Below are positions 1 to 9,279 of a stretch of DNA of 55,256 bases, piece after piece. Within the stretch, counting starts at the first letter, position 1. The number at the start of each line of letters is the position of its first letter. The notes below the pieces were generated by a model. It was not told the DNA's origin. It did no database searches and was given only the letters and a program-made list of their open reading frames with translations. The DNA is from JBEKTY01 sp049515555 (lineage in GTDB: Bacteria; Planctomycetota; Planctomycetia; Pirellulales; Thermoguttaceae), in the NCBI GenBank assembly GCA_049515555.1, contig JBEKTY010000032.1:1-55256 (forward strand), in the 5' to 3' direction. The translations under genes were made by a program, and so were the position numbers.

Positions 1-2156
1 TACCTGATCCAATGGACGGCCAAGCCCTATTACGACGGCAAGTTCGACATCGCCGTGGCCGCCGGCGGCCGCTTGTTTCGGGCGAATGTGACGCTGGCTG
101 TGGACAATACGAAGACCGACGGGATTATTGCCCGCGGCGCTTACAACGGAAACGTCCTGTGGAAGAGGAAGACGGCGGACGATTTTGGGACCTTCGGTTC
201 GCTGATCGTTGGCACACCCGAAGTCGTCTACGTGAAAGACGGCAATGGGGTGCTCCGCCTCGATGCCGAGACGGGCGCAGAGCTGAAACGCTTTTCGCTC
301 TCGGACGACCCGCAGATCGAATGCAAATGGCTGACGCTGCACCGTGGGGTTCTGGTCACGGTTCTCGGCCATCGGCCAGGGGTGAAATCATTGCGAGCGG
401 TTCATTTTGCATCTCGACTCACGGGGTCCATGGGATGATGGGCACCGTCTATGACCGTGACGCCAAGGCACGCATCGTAGCGCCATCGAACTACATGAAG
501 GCCGCTTGTCTGTCGGGTGTCATTGCGGCCGACGGAACCCTTTTCTCGGGACACGGAAACTGTTCGGGATGCATGGAGTGGCTTGGCCACCTGGCATTTT
601 GTTCGGCGGGTGGATTCTCGATCCGCGACGCGACCTCCACAGCGGATCGTCTGCTCAGCGGCAAGGCCCTTGACAAGACGGGCCCTCAGTCCACCCCACG
701 GGACTGGACGACCTACCGGGCCAATAACCGTCGGTCGGGTTCCTCCTCTGCAGCGGTTCCGGGTAAAGCCCGTGTGATCTGGACATGGGCCCCCAATCCG
801 CCACTGGACCACACAGCCGAAGCCAGTGCCGGCTTGGAGACGCAATCCACGCAAGCCATCAGCGTGGGCCAGCGCGTGTACTTCGGCACGGCCGTGGGCA
901 CGATCCGCTGTCTGGACCGGAAGACCGGGCAGGAAGTATGGAGCTATCCCACGGCCGGGCGAATCATCTCCTCGCCGACTTTCTGGGAAGGCAAGGTTTA
1001 CGCCGGCTCGGGCGATGGGCGCGTGTATTGCCTGAGCGCCGAAGACGGCAGCCTGGTCTGGCGGTATCGGGTTGCGCCCCTTGAGCGGCGCGTTATGGTC
1101 TACGGTCACCTGATGAGTTCCTGGCCGGTCAACGCGAATGTCCTGGTGCAACCTTCGACCGATGCGGGGCAGACCGGCGCCGTGGCTTATGCTTCGGCTG
1201 GTCTCATCGGCCCCAGCGGTGGATCGCTCCTCTGTGCGCTGGATGCCAGAACCGGGGAAACGCGCTGGGAAACGCGATTTGCCGATCAGTCCGAAACCCT
1301 TCCCTCGGCCACCGGGCAAATGGCCTGGTACAACGGAAAACTATGGTTGCACGTCGGCGACAGCGGCATACTCATCGTCGATCCGCTCACGGGCAAAGCC
1401 GCGCAGGCGATCGATTTCGACACACTCGACAACCGAAAGGTCGCGAGCAAGGCCCACATGCGTTTTTCCACGTGCGGGCCATCGCAAGGACAGGATATCG
1501 GGATACTCCCCGGCGGTTGGGTGGTCTTGGGCGGAAGGCAATCCTATTTGCCGTTGAACGTTCCCGGCCTTGGTCAACCGAGAAACACGGCTGCATTCCT
1601 CCGAGCCGGGCCAGACGCTGCGCCCCTGAATGCCAATGGGTATCCGGATGTAGTCGTCCTGCCAAAGACGCATGAGAGCGATGCCATTCCGGTATGGGAT
1701 GCAAAAGAAACGCTCCTCTTTGGAACCAGGAGTCGGCGTCCCGTGTTGTGCATGGGACTAGGCGATATTCTGGCTGCGGAAATTGCCGCGCATCCCTTCA
1801 ATGCCGTGGCGGCGGCCAAGGGATATTGGAATGACGGATTGCGGCACTCGATGGCTCCCGACTTGCCTGTCGGCCAGCAGCGTCAGGTGCTGCCTGAGAA
1901 AGTGAATTCCAACAACTTCCTGACGCCGCTTCTGGCCGGAAATGCGGTTATCTTTCTCAGTGGAGACGCCGGGAACTGGCATGTCGTGGCGGTGAGCCGT
2001 GATAAGCGCGCCTTGCTATGGGATGTCAGTATTTCGGCCCAGCCGGTGCTCGGCGGCCTGTCCATGACCCGCGGCGGCGACGTGCTGGCGCCGCTGGTGG
2101 ATGGAAGCGTGGTCTGCATCGGTGCCCGATGGGACCTCATTCAAGCTCAACCATGA
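1..2156 (+). CDS. PQQ-like beta-propeller protein, 5' end off window, internal frameshift
   Basis: This is the C-terminal part of an outer-membrane/periplasmic PQQ-binding-like (BamB/PQQ-dehydrogenase fold) propeller protein. Codons run in frame 1 from base 1 with propeller-blade sequence such as GNVLWKRKTADDFGTFGS and LRLDAETGAELKRFSL, but that frame stops at 438. The same protein continues in frame 3 from about 420 (MMGTVYDRDAKARIV) to the stop at 2156, with more blades (IRCLDRKTGQEVWSYPTAG, VYCLSAEDGSLVWRYRV, LLCALDARTGETRWETRF). A single indel therefore lies between about 380 and 430. It could be an assembly error or a real disruption. The start is outside the window. The blade motif (AxDxxTGxxxW) supports the fold; the substrate is not evident. 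The next gene follows on the same strand after 120 bases. Confidence 0.75.
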   Translation, partial: PDPMDGQALLRRQVRHRRGRRRPLVSGECDAGCGQYEDRRDYCPRRLQRKRPVEEEDGGRFWDLRFADRWHTRSRLRERRQWGAPPRCRDGRRAETLFALGRPADRMQMADAAPWGSGHGSRPSARGEIIASGSFCISTHGVHGMMGTVYDRDAKARIVAPSNYMKAACLSGVIAADGTLFSGHGNCSGCMEWLGHLAFCSAGGFSIRDATSTADRLLSGKALDKTGPQSTPRDWTTYRANNRRSGSSSAAVPGKARVIWTWAPNPPLDHTAEASAGLETQSTQAISVGQRVYFGTAVGTIRCLDRKTGQEVWSYPTAGRIISSPTFWEGKVYAGSGDGRVYCLSAEDGSLVWRYRVAPLERRVMVYGHLMSSWPVNANVLVQPSTDAGQTGAVAYASAGLIGPSGGSLLCALDARTGETRWETRFADQSETLPSATGQMAWYNGKLWLHVGDSGILIVDPLTGKAAQAIDFDTLDNRKVASKAHMRFSTCGPSQGQDIGILPGGWVVLGGRQSYLPLNVPGLGQPRNTAAFLRAGPDAAPLNANGYPDVVVLPKTHESDAIPVWDAKETLLFGTRSRRPVLCMGLGDILAAEIAAHPFNAVAAAKGYWNDGLRHSMAPDLPVGQQRQVLPEKVNSNNFLTPLLAGNAVIFLSGDAGNWHVVAVSRDKRALLWDVSISAQPVLGGLSMTRGGDVLAPLVDGSVVCIGARWDLIQAQP

Positions 2157-2276
2157 TACGAGCAACACCCGTGAGAAAACGGCCCCTCTTGTTCCTGGTC
2201 GCGATGTCTGCTCATGTTTCGGTTACGATTCTGTCGTTACGGCTTCTTCCCCTGCAACCAACGAAGAAAGGCCCCC

Positions 2277-4421
2277 ATGAAAGCCACCAAGTTCAAGTTT
2301 CGCACTTTGTCGGGATGTATTGTGGGCGATCCTAAGACGTCCTTCTTGATTTCGCTCATTGCCGCCGGCATGTTTCTTGTCGCCGGCGGCAAGGCGGCAG
2401 CCGTTGAACCGGCAGGAGCTTTCGTCGACGGCGGCGGACTAAAGGTCCTCATCATCGGCCACAGCCTGACACATTGCCTGCGGGCCCTCGAACCGTTGGC
2501 GGCGATGGTCGGACACTCCAAACACAACCAGGCACTGTATAGCTACCTCGGCGCCGGCATCGCCTACCATTATCAAACGGAAACCAACCAGTGGACCCCT
2601 GTCTCATGGCGCAAGCTGTACTTTGCTCCGGACAAGAAATGGGATGCGCTGGTCATGAGCGCGCGAGACGCCAACTGGAGGGACCCCAAACTACTCAGCA
2701 GCGACGAGGAATTTGCGCCGAAGTTCGCCGCCGAAGCATTCAAGAGCAATCCGCGATGCCAGGTTTTCATCTATGGAAACTGGCCGGAGGTCCCGCTGTT
2801 GGACAACCCGCCTTTCGGCAACACCGAGGCGCACATCGAAAGGGTCGGCGCCGCGGTGGACAAGGCATTTCCTCATGCGCCCCGGACCCGGGTGATGCCT
2901 TGCAGCCGGCTGATGCGGGAGTTGGCGAGTATGGCCGATCGCGGCGAATTGCCCGGAGTTGCCGGCCGCTTCGAGCTTTTCGCCGATAGCGTTCACCCCA
3001 ATCGCTTCAGCGGCTATGCCGTCAACCTGCTCGTCATGGCCATGCTCTACAACGAATCGCCGCTGGCGTACCCGGCGGATATCCACCCCACGGATTCACA
3101 GGGCAGAGCGGTCCGAAATGACGTGCATCGGTGCTTTCAAGTCCCTGAAGAAACCGCAACCGTGATCAAACGCCTGGTGTGGGACATCCTCCAGACCTAT
3201 CCGCCGGCGGGCATGCCGCCAGGGCTGGTCATCGCCAACCGCCGCCTGGAACCGGTCATCGCCGGCCAGCCCTGCAAGGCCGAGCTGCAGGCGCTCCATG
3301 CGGACGGTCCGTGTGCTTGGTCAATTGTCCGAGGAACATTGCCCCAAGGACTATCACTTTCACGCCGCGGCCTGCTCGCGGGCCAATCGGCCGCCGTCGG
3401 CAAGTATCCGCTCACCATCCGATTAACCGACGGCAGGAGTCATTGTGAACGTCCTTTGACGGTACAGGTCGATCAAGACAGGCTCCCAATGATTCCCGAT
3501 CAACTGCTGGAAGCCGTGCCGTTGGATCAGTACGTGTTGCATCCGCTCAAAGTCGCACACGGCGTGGGACACATCACCTGGCGTGTCAATGGCGGTAAAC
3601 TGCCCTACGGCATCATGTTGTCACCGGCCGGCATGCTGGTCGGTTCGCCGGGTGAACAAGGAGAGTTCACCTTCAAGATCAAGGCCGAAGATGCTTTTCC
3701 CGGCGGCCCACGAAGCGCCGAAAAGGCATTTACCTGGACGATCGGTCCCGCTTCGCCGGCCGCGCTGCTGGTGAATCGCGTTACCGTGACGGGCAAACCC
3801 GATGACAAGACAATTGTGATTGACGGCAAGCCGGATGAGCCTTTCTGGAAACTCGACCAGGCGATCGCCAAGAAGGTCAAAGGGACGCCGAGCAAGCGGG
3901 CTTTCTTTGGCGCTGTTTGGACGTACCAGCCCCGCGGCGACTTGAAGCTGATCGGCAGACACCTGGTCTTGGCGTTCAAAGTTCTCGACGGTCCCCAAGG
4001 GAAGAACCCCAAGGACGGCATTCACATCTTCCTTGACGGCAACCATAACCGCTCGGTCGTCTATTCCGGCGACGACACGCATTTTTTCGTCCCCCGCGAT
4101 CACAAGGGCGGTTGGGCCCAATCGCTGCGTGGCAAGGTCAATTGGTTCACCGATGCCCGCGTGCAAGAGATCGAGGGCGGCTACACCATGGAAATCAGTC
4201 TAGGGGGCGGAGATTATCTTAGCGGCGAGGGCAACTGGCTTCCCTTCGGCGCCCAGGGCGTCTACGGTTTCGACGTGGCCGTGGATGAGGGCGATGACAA
4301 GGAGATTTCCCAGCAGGTCTGGCGCGGCGATGCCAACGACGCCGAAGACACCAGCCATTTCGGCACGATTGTGTTGAGCGCCCGGCCGGCACTGCCGCCA
4401 GAGCAGCCCAAAGCGAAGTAG
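2277..4421 (+). CDS. Exported SGNH-hydrolase with putative Ig domains and CBM9-like C-terminus
   Basis: Likely a secreted esterase acting on polysaccharides. The start at 2277 is preferred over the in-frame ATG at 2214 because an AGAAAGG-type ribosome site precedes it and it gives a compact N-terminal signal/anchor (hydrophobic residues about 22-42). Residues 56-66 carry the SGNH block I, here IIGHSLTH with Ser63 as nucleophile, and block V appears as DSVHPN (Asp237, His240). The catalytic part is followed by two putative-Ig (He_PIG-like) repeats with the WxxxxGxLPxGLxLxxxGxLxG pattern (about 350-400 and 425-480). A CBM9/carbohydrate-binding-like beta domain begins at VIDGKPDEPFWK (about 515) and runs to the C-terminus. 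At 714 residues it is a multidomain architecture common in planctomycete degradative regions. The substrate is not predictable from sequence alone. Confidence 0.8.
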   Translation: MKATKFKFRTLSGCIVGDPKTSFLISLIAAGMFLVAGGKAAAVEPAGAFVDGGGLKVLIIGHSLTHCLRALEPLAAMVGHSKHNQALYSYLGAGIAYHYQTETNQWTPVSWRKLYFAPDKKWDALVMSARDANWRDPKLLSSDEEFAPKFAAEAFKSNPRCQVFIYGNWPEVPLLDNPPFGNTEAHIERVGAAVDKAFPHAPRTRVMPCSRLMRELASMADRGELPGVAGRFELFADSVHPNRFSGYAVNLLVMAMLYNESPLAYPADIHPTDSQGRAVRNDVHRCFQVPEETATVIKRLVWDILQTYPPAGMPPGLVIANRRLEPVIAGQPCKAELQALHADGPCAWSIVRGTLPQGLSLSRRGLLAGQSAAVGKYPLTIRLTDGRSHCERPLTVQVDQDRLPMIPDQLLEAVPLDQYVLHPLKVAHGVGHITWRVNGGKLPYGIMLSPAGMLVGSPGEQGEFTFKIKAEDAFPGGPRSAEKAFTWTIGPASPAALLVNRVTVTGKPDDKTIVIDGKPDEPFWKLDQAIAKKVKGTPSKRAFFGAVWTYQPRGDLKLIGRHLVLAFKVLDGPQGKNPKDGIHIFLDGNHNRSVVYSGDDTHFFVPRDHKGGWAQSLRGKVNWFTDARVQEIEGGYTMEISLGGGDYLSGEGNWLPFGAQGVYGFDVAVDEGDDKEISQQVWRGDANDAEDTSHFGTIVLSARPALPPEQPKAK

Positions 4422-4519
4422 GCGAGGGTTGCACTGCCAGAGAGGCTACACAATCACAATTGGAAAACGACCTGGGGCAGCGTCGAAGGGCGTCGCTTGG
4501 CCGAACAAGGAGACCCCTG

Positions 4520-4975
4520 ATGAATACGATCCGTGTAAGCGTTGCGGCGGGCGCCGCACTGGCAGTGTGGTTGGCCGGCGGCGTGCTGGCTGCGGCGGGG
4601 CCTGCGGGCAAGAAGCCGCCCGCTGGCGATGGTGCGGCGCAGCCCGCCATCGCGCCGACCGCCGGCCCGGTCAAGGTCGAAATTCGCCGCAGCGACAACG
4701 GAGAATTCCGGCTCTACCGCGGCGGCCGGCCGTACCACATCAAGGGCGCGGTGAACGACGTGGCCCGGATGATCCATCAGGTCGATCCCAACCACCCGGC
4801 CCTGACCGTGATAGGTGACGGCGGCCTTATAGGAGGCGACATCCGCGAGATCCGCGCCCGTTGTCCCGACCTCGATTTGCCGGGCGTCAACTCGCTGCGC
4901 TCAGGGACGTGCCACCCTCGCTGGAATTTGCTCAAGTCGTTCTTTCGCGGTTCCTTTGCGCAGGAGCAGCTATGA
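4520..4975 (+). pseudogene. Decayed glycoside hydrolase (GH2/GH5-like TIM-barrel) remnant
   Basis: The 151-codon frame begins with a strong AAGGAG site and ATG at 4520, and encodes a signal peptide (AAGAALAVWLAGGVLAAA) followed by the typical opening of GH2/GH5-like barrels, YRGGRPYHIKGA. The reading then jumps at about 4752 to a segment normally found much further inside such barrels, DVARMIHQVDPNHPA, and on to LPGVNSL. More than 100 residues of the first barrel strands therefore seem to be missing. After GVNSL the frame runs into a copy of a hairpin repeat arm (4896-4922) and ends in unrelated residues, with its stop codon overlapping the ATG of the downstream permease (ATGA at 4972). An internal deletion plus 3' truncation is the simplest reading. 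Translation may survive only for coupling to the transporter. Family placement rests on these short motifs. Confidence 0.6.
4896..4930. repeat. Solo arm of the GTCCCTGAG hairpin element
   Basis: Contains CTCAGGGACGTGCCACCCTCG, also present in the complete hairpin at 12155-12291 (right inner arm at about 12242-12262). Here only one arm remains. It forms the broken 3' end of the glycosidase remnant and lies just upstream of the permease ribosome site. Confidence 0.75.
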
Positions 4976-5916
4976 CACCCCGTGTGATGCCGGTTCTGAA
5001 GAACTACGGCGCCCTTATAGGTTTGCTGGGGGTTGTCGTCGCGCTGGCAGCCGCCTGCCCTCCCTTCCTCACGCTTCAGAACCTGCTGAACATCGTCCGG
5101 CAGACCTCGATCCACGGGATCATGGCGGTGGGCATGACCTTCGTGATCCTTACCGCCGGCATCGATCTCTCGGTGGGCTCGACCTTGGCCCTGTGCGGCG
5201 TCCTCGGCGCCAGCCTGGAACATACGGGCTGTCCGGTGCTGCTGGTCGTCGCCGGCACCCTGTTGGGCGGCTGCCTGCTGGGCACGATCAACGGCCTGTT
5301 GGTAGCCAAGGGCAAAGTGACCCCCTTCATTGTCACACTGGGAACGATGAGCATCTTCCGGGGCGCCGCCCACGTGTACAACAACGCCCAGCCCATCAGC
5401 GGGTTCAATTCCGGCTTTCGCTTTTTGGGGGCGGGCGAGGTCCTGTTCGTGCCCGTGCCGATTGTTCTGTTCCTGCTGTGCGTCGTGGTGGCCGCGGTCC
5501 TCTTGCAGCGGACCCGCTTCGGGCGATACCTGTACGCCATCGGCGGCAACCTGGAAGCGGCCCGGCTCTCCGGCATCCCTATCGATCGATGCACCACCAT
5601 GGCCTACGTCCTGTGCGGCCTGACCGCGGCCCTGAGCGCCCTGGTCCTCACCGCGCGGCTCAACGCCGCCGAGTCGATCGCCGGCACGGGCTACGAGCTG
5701 GACGTGATCGCGTCCGTAGTGATCGGCGGCGCCAGCCTGGCAGGCGGTCGCGGAGGGGTGTGGGGCACGCTGCTCGGCGCGCTTCTGATCGGCACCATCA
5801 ACAACGGCATGAACCTGTTGGGGATCTCGGCTTACTATCAACTGATCGTCAAGGGCGCTATTATCGTGGCCGCCGGCCTGCTGGATCGCTTCCGGCTGGC
5901 CGGCCGTGGTTTATGA
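4972..5916 (+). CDS. rbsC-like: Sugar ABC transporter permease, RbsC/BPD_transp_2 family
   Basis: Membrane permease of a ribose/xylose/galactose-type (CUT2) importer. The start at 4972 has GGAG seven bases upstream and gives 314 residues, normal for RbsC. Many hydrophobic segments are visible. The conserved family motifs include GMTFVILTAGIDLSVGS (about residues 48-64), the EAARLSGI coupling-loop region after GRYLYAIGGN, and the C-terminal VIGGASLAGGRGGVWGTLLGA followed by INNGMNLLG. It overlaps the preceding remnant by four bases and is followed after three bases by the ATPase gene, so the two are translationally linked. No periplasmic binding protein gene is adjacent. The sugar cannot be deduced; pentose or hexose is typical of the family. 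Confidence 0.93.
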   Translation: MTPRVMPVLKNYGALIGLLGVVVALAAACPPFLTLQNLLNIVRQTSIHGIMAVGMTFVILTAGIDLSVGSTLALCGVLGASLEHTGCPVLLVVAGTLLGGCLLGTINGLLVAKGKVTPFIVTLGTMSIFRGAAHVYNNAQPISGFNSGFRFLGAGEVLFVPVPIVLFLLCVVVAAVLLQRTRFGRYLYAIGGNLEAARLSGIPIDRCTTMAYVLCGLTAALSALVLTARLNAAESIAGTGYELDVIASVVIGGASLAGGRGGVWGTLLGALLIGTINNGMNLLGISAYYQLIVKGAIIVAAGLLDRFRLAGRGL

Positions 5917-5919
5917 CGA

Positions 5920-7476
5920 GTGATGAATTCGCCCCCTGCCAACCCCGTCGTCTCCTTCCGCCGCGTCACCAAGCGGTTCCCCGGCGTAACGGCGCTGCGT
6001 GACGTTTCGCTCGATTTCATGCCGGGCGAGTTGCACGCGGTCGTGGGCGAGAACGGTGCGGGCAAAAGTACGCTCATGAAGTGCCTGTGCGGCGCGATTA
6101 CCGACTACGACGGCGAACTGCTCGTCCGCGACCGGCCAATCCGTTTCCGCGGCACCGCCGACGCGGAGCGGGCGGGTATCGGCATCATCCACCAGGAGCT
6201 AAACCTGGTCGATGAGCTCTCGGTGGCCGCCAACCTTTTCCTCGGCCGCGAGAAACGCGGTCGCTTCGGCCTGCTGGACGATCGGGCGATGGAGCGGACC
6301 GCCGGGGAGTTGCTGCGGCAGCTCGAATGCGACGTAATGCCCCGACAGCGCGTCAGGCTGCTCCGCACCGGCGACCGGCAGCTCGTCGAGATCGCCAAGG
6401 CCCTGTCGCTCGAGGCCGGCATTCTCATCATGGACGAGCCCACCAGCGCCTTGACCGCCGGCGAAGCGGCGCGGCTGTTCCGCGTCATCGGGCGGCTCCG
6501 CGGCCGCGGCGCCACCATCCTCTACATCTCCCACAAAATGGACGAGGTCTTCCACCTGGCCGATCGCATCAGCGTGCTGCGCGACGGGCAGCTTGCCGGC
6601 ACCTTTGATCGGGCGGCCGCCACGCCACGCCAGATCATGCACCTCATGGTGGGCCGCCCGCTGGATGAGCTTGCCGGATTCCGGCGGCAGCCGCGCACCC
6701 CGGGCGGCGTACTGTTGGAGGTCCGCGGCCTCACGCTGGCCGACCCCGGTCACGCGCGGCGCTGGCGGCTGCGCGACGTCAGCTTCACCCTCCGCCGGGG
6801 CGAAATCCTGGGCCTGGCCGGGCTGATGGGCGCGGGGCGAACGGAACTGCTGGAATGCCTGTTCGGCGCCAGCCCGCGGCGGCCGCGGGGCGCGGTCCGC
6901 CTCGAGGGCCGCCCGGCCCTGTTCCGCCGTCCCGCGCAGGCCATGCAGGCGGGGATCGCCCTGGTGACCGAGGACCGTAAGCGGCTGGCCCTCTTCCCCA
7001 ACCTCGACGTCGGCCGCAATATCAGCATCTGCCAGCTTGGCGACGTGACGCGCCGGGGGTGGCTCAGCCCGCGGCGGGAGCGCGCCATGGCGCGGCACAT
7101 GGCCGAGCAACTGGGCGTGAAGACGCCCGAGCTGGCCGCGCCCGTCACCAGCCTCAGCGGCGGCAATCAGCAGAAGGCCATCGTGGGCCGCTGGCTCTTG
7201 ACCCGCCCCAAGCTGCTGCTCCTGGACGATCCCACGCGGGGCGTCGACGTCGGCGCCAAGGCCGACCTGTACCGCATCGTGCACCGCCTGTGCGAGGACG
7301 GCCTGGCCATAATCGTCACCTCCAGCGAAATGCCGGAGCTGCTCAACCTGTGCGACCGCATCCTCGTGCTGTGCGAGGGCCGCGTGACCGGCGAGCTCCG
7401 CCGCGGCGAAGCCACCGAAGAGCGGATCGTCGAGCTGGCCATGCAGCGGCGAGGGGCTGAGGGGTTGAGGGAATGA
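5920..7476 (+). CDS. rbsA-like: Sugar ABC transporter ATPase, RbsA-type with duplicated ABC domains
   Basis: Cytoplasmic ATPase that powers the adjacent permease. It carries two fused ABC domains, as in RbsA/MglA/XylG (518 residues is the usual size). Domain 1 has Walker A GENGAGKST (about 42-50), a degenerate signature region LLRTGDRQLVEIAKAL and Walker B ILIMDEPTSAL. Domain 2 has the characteristic weakened Walker A GLMGAGRTELL, a clear signature SGGNQQKAIVGRWLL and Walker B LLLLDDPTRGVDVGAK. Either GTG at 5920 or ATG at 5923 may be the start; the ribosome site is weak, consistent with coupling to rbsC three bases upstream. The gene runs directly into a purine-rich tandem repeat tract, and the last residues (RGAEGLRE) already have that composition. 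Confidence 0.95.
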   Translation: MMNSPPANPVVSFRRVTKRFPGVTALRDVSLDFMPGELHAVVGENGAGKSTLMKCLCGAITDYDGELLVRDRPIRFRGTADAERAGIGIIHQELNLVDELSVAANLFLGREKRGRFGLLDDRAMERTAGELLRQLECDVMPRQRVRLLRTGDRQLVEIAKALSLEAGILIMDEPTSALTAGEAARLFRVIGRLRGRGATILYISHKMDEVFHLADRISVLRDGQLAGTFDRAAATPRQIMHLMVGRPLDELAGFRRQPRTPGGVLLEVRGLTLADPGHARRWRLRDVSFTLRRGEILGLAGLMGAGRTELLECLFGASPRRPRGAVRLEGRPALFRRPAQAMQAGIALVTEDRKRLALFPNLDVGRNISICQLGDVTRRGWLSPRRERAMARHMAEQLGVKTPELAAPVTSLSGGNQQKAIVGRWLLTRPKLLLLDDPTRGVDVGAKADLYRIVHRLCEDGLAIIVTSSEMPELLNLCDRILVLCEGRVTGELRRGEATEERIVELAMQRRGAEGLRE

Positions 7477-7637
7477 CGCGGAGACGCGGGGACAGGGAGA
7501 CGCGGAGAGTACCGGCGTCGCGCGAATCCCCGCCGCTCCTTGTCTCCCTGTCTCCTTGTCTCCTTGTCCCCGCATCCCCGCGTCCCCGCGTCTCCGTGTC
7601 CCCCCGTCTCCGTGTCCCCGCGTCCCCGTGTCATTTC
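7470..7637. repeat. Short tandem/inverted heptamer-like repeat tract (GGAGACGCGGGGACA / GTCTCCCTGTCTCC)
   Basis: About 165 bases built from variants of GGAGACGCG and GGGGACA on the left and the complementary GTCTCC/GTCCCCGC units on the right, so the tract could fold on itself. It fills the gap between the convergent ATPase and oxidoreductase genes. Degenerate heptamer tracts of this kind resemble the short tandemly repeated sequences known from cyanobacteria and planctomycetes. Confidence 0.8.
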
Positions 7638-7647
7638 CGCCGGCGGC

Positions 7648-9024
7648 TCAATACTCCCGGCTTGTGACGAAGCCCGGCTGCGGCACGGGATACTTGCCCT
7701 TGGCGTCGGCCACCAGCGGCGCGGGGCCGTCCATGGTGATCGTTTCGAGGCCGGGCGCGAACTCGTGCTTGCTGTTGAGGATCTGATCGTAGGTGATTAC
7801 CCGGCCGGTGTGCGCGGCCATGCGGCCCATCGAGGTCACCAGGCTGGCTTCGACGCCCCGTTTCACCTCGTTGTAGGGCTTATCGTTGCGGATGGCGTCG
7901 ACCAGGTCGTTCCATTCGTTCTGGTAGGGATTTCCCTCGTCGCCTTTGACTTTGGATTCCCAGAGCATGTTGGCCCGCGCGGACCCCAGGCCTTTGAACG
8001 TGGCGGACGGCCCGCCGCAGTCGCCGCCGCGGGAGAGGATGGCCGTGCCCTTGGTGCCGTGCGCGAAGCTGTGGTAGATATCGCTGCAGCCCGACATGCA
8101 GCGGCCGTCCATGAGGAACTTGGTTTCGTCGGCGAAGGTGTATTCCACGGAGTAGGTATCGAAATTCTGGTCGACGTAGTCGCCGCGGTAATGGCGGCCG
8201 CCCAGGGCCTGGGCCTGCACCGGCCAGGCGCCCTTAATCCAACCGCAATGGTCGACGATGTGGATGTAGAAGTCGCTGAAACAGCCGCCGCTGGCCCACA
8301 GGAAGCTGTGGAAGCGGCGGATCTGGTATTCCACGTCGGACAGGCTGGCGGGCTTGGGCGACGACTGCATCGATCCCCCGGGCCCGTGCATGCGGTAGCC
8401 GCGGATGAGAACGAGGTCGCCGATCTCGCCGTCTTGGACGTGCTCGGCCAATTGTTGCAGGTGCCGGCTGTGGCGGGACATCAAGCCCACGCCCACCTTG
8501 AGGTTCTTCGCCGTGGCCTCTTCGCCCAGCTTGAACATTTTGCGCGACGTGGGGCCATCCACCGTCACCGGCTTTTCCATGAAGACATTCAGCCCCTTCT
8601 GGACGGCATAGGTGAAATGCACCCAGCGGAACGCCGGCGGCGTGCCGAGGATCACGATGTCTCCCGGCTTCAGGCAGTCCATGGCCTTCTGGTAGGCGTC
8701 GAATCCGACGAACTGCCGATCCTGGGGCACGTCCACCTTCTCGCCGAACTGCCGCTTGATGTACCCGTAGCTGCCGCTGAGGCGGTCCTTGAAGGCGTCG
8801 GCCATGGCCACCAGCTTGACGGGGCCGCTCTTGACCGACATGGCGTCGCCCGCCGCGCCGCTGCCGCGGCCGCCGCAGCCCACCAGGGCCAGTTGAATGG
8901 TGTTGTTCTCGGCGGCATGGACGTGCGGCACGGCCAGGCCGGCCAGGGCCGTCACCGCGGCCACCCGGCCGCTGTTCTTCAGAAACTCACGACGCGAGGA
9001 GGCGGGCTTCTTGGTTTGGCTCAT
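7648..9024 (-). CDS. Tat-exported Gfo/Idh/MocA family oxidoreductase
   Basis: NAD(P)-dependent sugar (or sugar-derivative) oxidoreductase predicted to act outside the cytoplasm. The ATG at 9024 is preferred to the GTG at 9036 because AGGAG abuts that GTG but is well spaced from the ATG. The N-terminus has a twin-arginine signal (SRREFLKNSG, hydrophobic region AAVTALAGLAV, HVHA cleavage). The Rossmann motif is LALVGCGGRGSGAAG, and the family EKP motif is in VFMEKPVTVDGP. The C-terminal half has the GFO_IDH_MocA_C-like fold with GGCFSDFYIHIVDHCGW; this FDxxxHxxD-like element probably positions the sugar. Length 458 residues is usual for the planctomycete Tat-exported subgroup. The substrate is unknown. 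It stands alone between repeat tracts. Confidence 0.9.
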   Translation of the reverse strand: MSQTKKPASSRREFLKNSGRVAAVTALAGLAVPHVHAAENNTIQLALVGCGGRGSGAAGDAMSVKSGPVKLVAMADAFKDRLSGSYGYIKRQFGEKVDVPQDRQFVGFDAYQKAMDCLKPGDIVILGTPPAFRWVHFTYAVQKGLNVFMEKPVTVDGPTSRKMFKLGEEATAKNLKVGVGLMSRHSRHLQQLAEHVQDGEIGDLVLIRGYRMHGPGGSMQSSPKPASLSDVEYQIRRFHSFLWASGGCFSDFYIHIVDHCGWIKGAWPVQAQALGGRHYRGDYVDQNFDTYSVEYTFADETKFLMDGRCMSGCSDIYHSFAHGTKGTAILSRGGDCGGPSATFKGLGSARANMLWESKVKGDEGNPYQNEWNDLVDAIRNDKPYNEVKRGVEASLVTSMGRMAAHTGRVITYDQILNSKHEFAPGLETITMDGPAPLVADAKGKYPVPQPGFVTSREY

Positions 9025-9110
9025 CTTGTGTTTCACTCCTGATGGTTTTCTTGAGGACTCGGGAACTGGGGGGTTTGCGCGTCTCGTCGTAACCGTTCAC
9101 GGCATGGGAA

Positions 9111-9187
9111 GTAGCAGGCACACTCCGTGTGCCGTCCGCCATACCTTTTTCCGCGCCAGCGGACGGCACACGGAGTGTGCCTGCTAC
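9111..9187. repeat. Perfect 29-bp inverted repeat (GCACACTCCGTGTGC family)
   Basis: Arms 9111-9139 and 9159-9187 are exact reverse complements around a 19-base T-rich loop. The core GGCACACTCCGTGTGCCG is itself palindromic and recurs at 12505-12535, 16952-16980 and 42616-42695, so this is a dispersed element. It lies 5' of the oxidoreductase gene and could also act in transcription. Confidence 0.95.
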
Positions 9188-9279
9188 CTTGGCGCGGCCC
9201 GTGGAGGGTTGCGTCTCGTAGGAGGGATGTCGGTATTTATAACCCCGCACTCGTTCGCCGTCAAGGAACTCCAGCACAG

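Noticed and set aside
7470..7637. CRISPR array
   Set aside because: Units are short, degenerate and contiguous without unique spacers of constant length; no cas genes are near.
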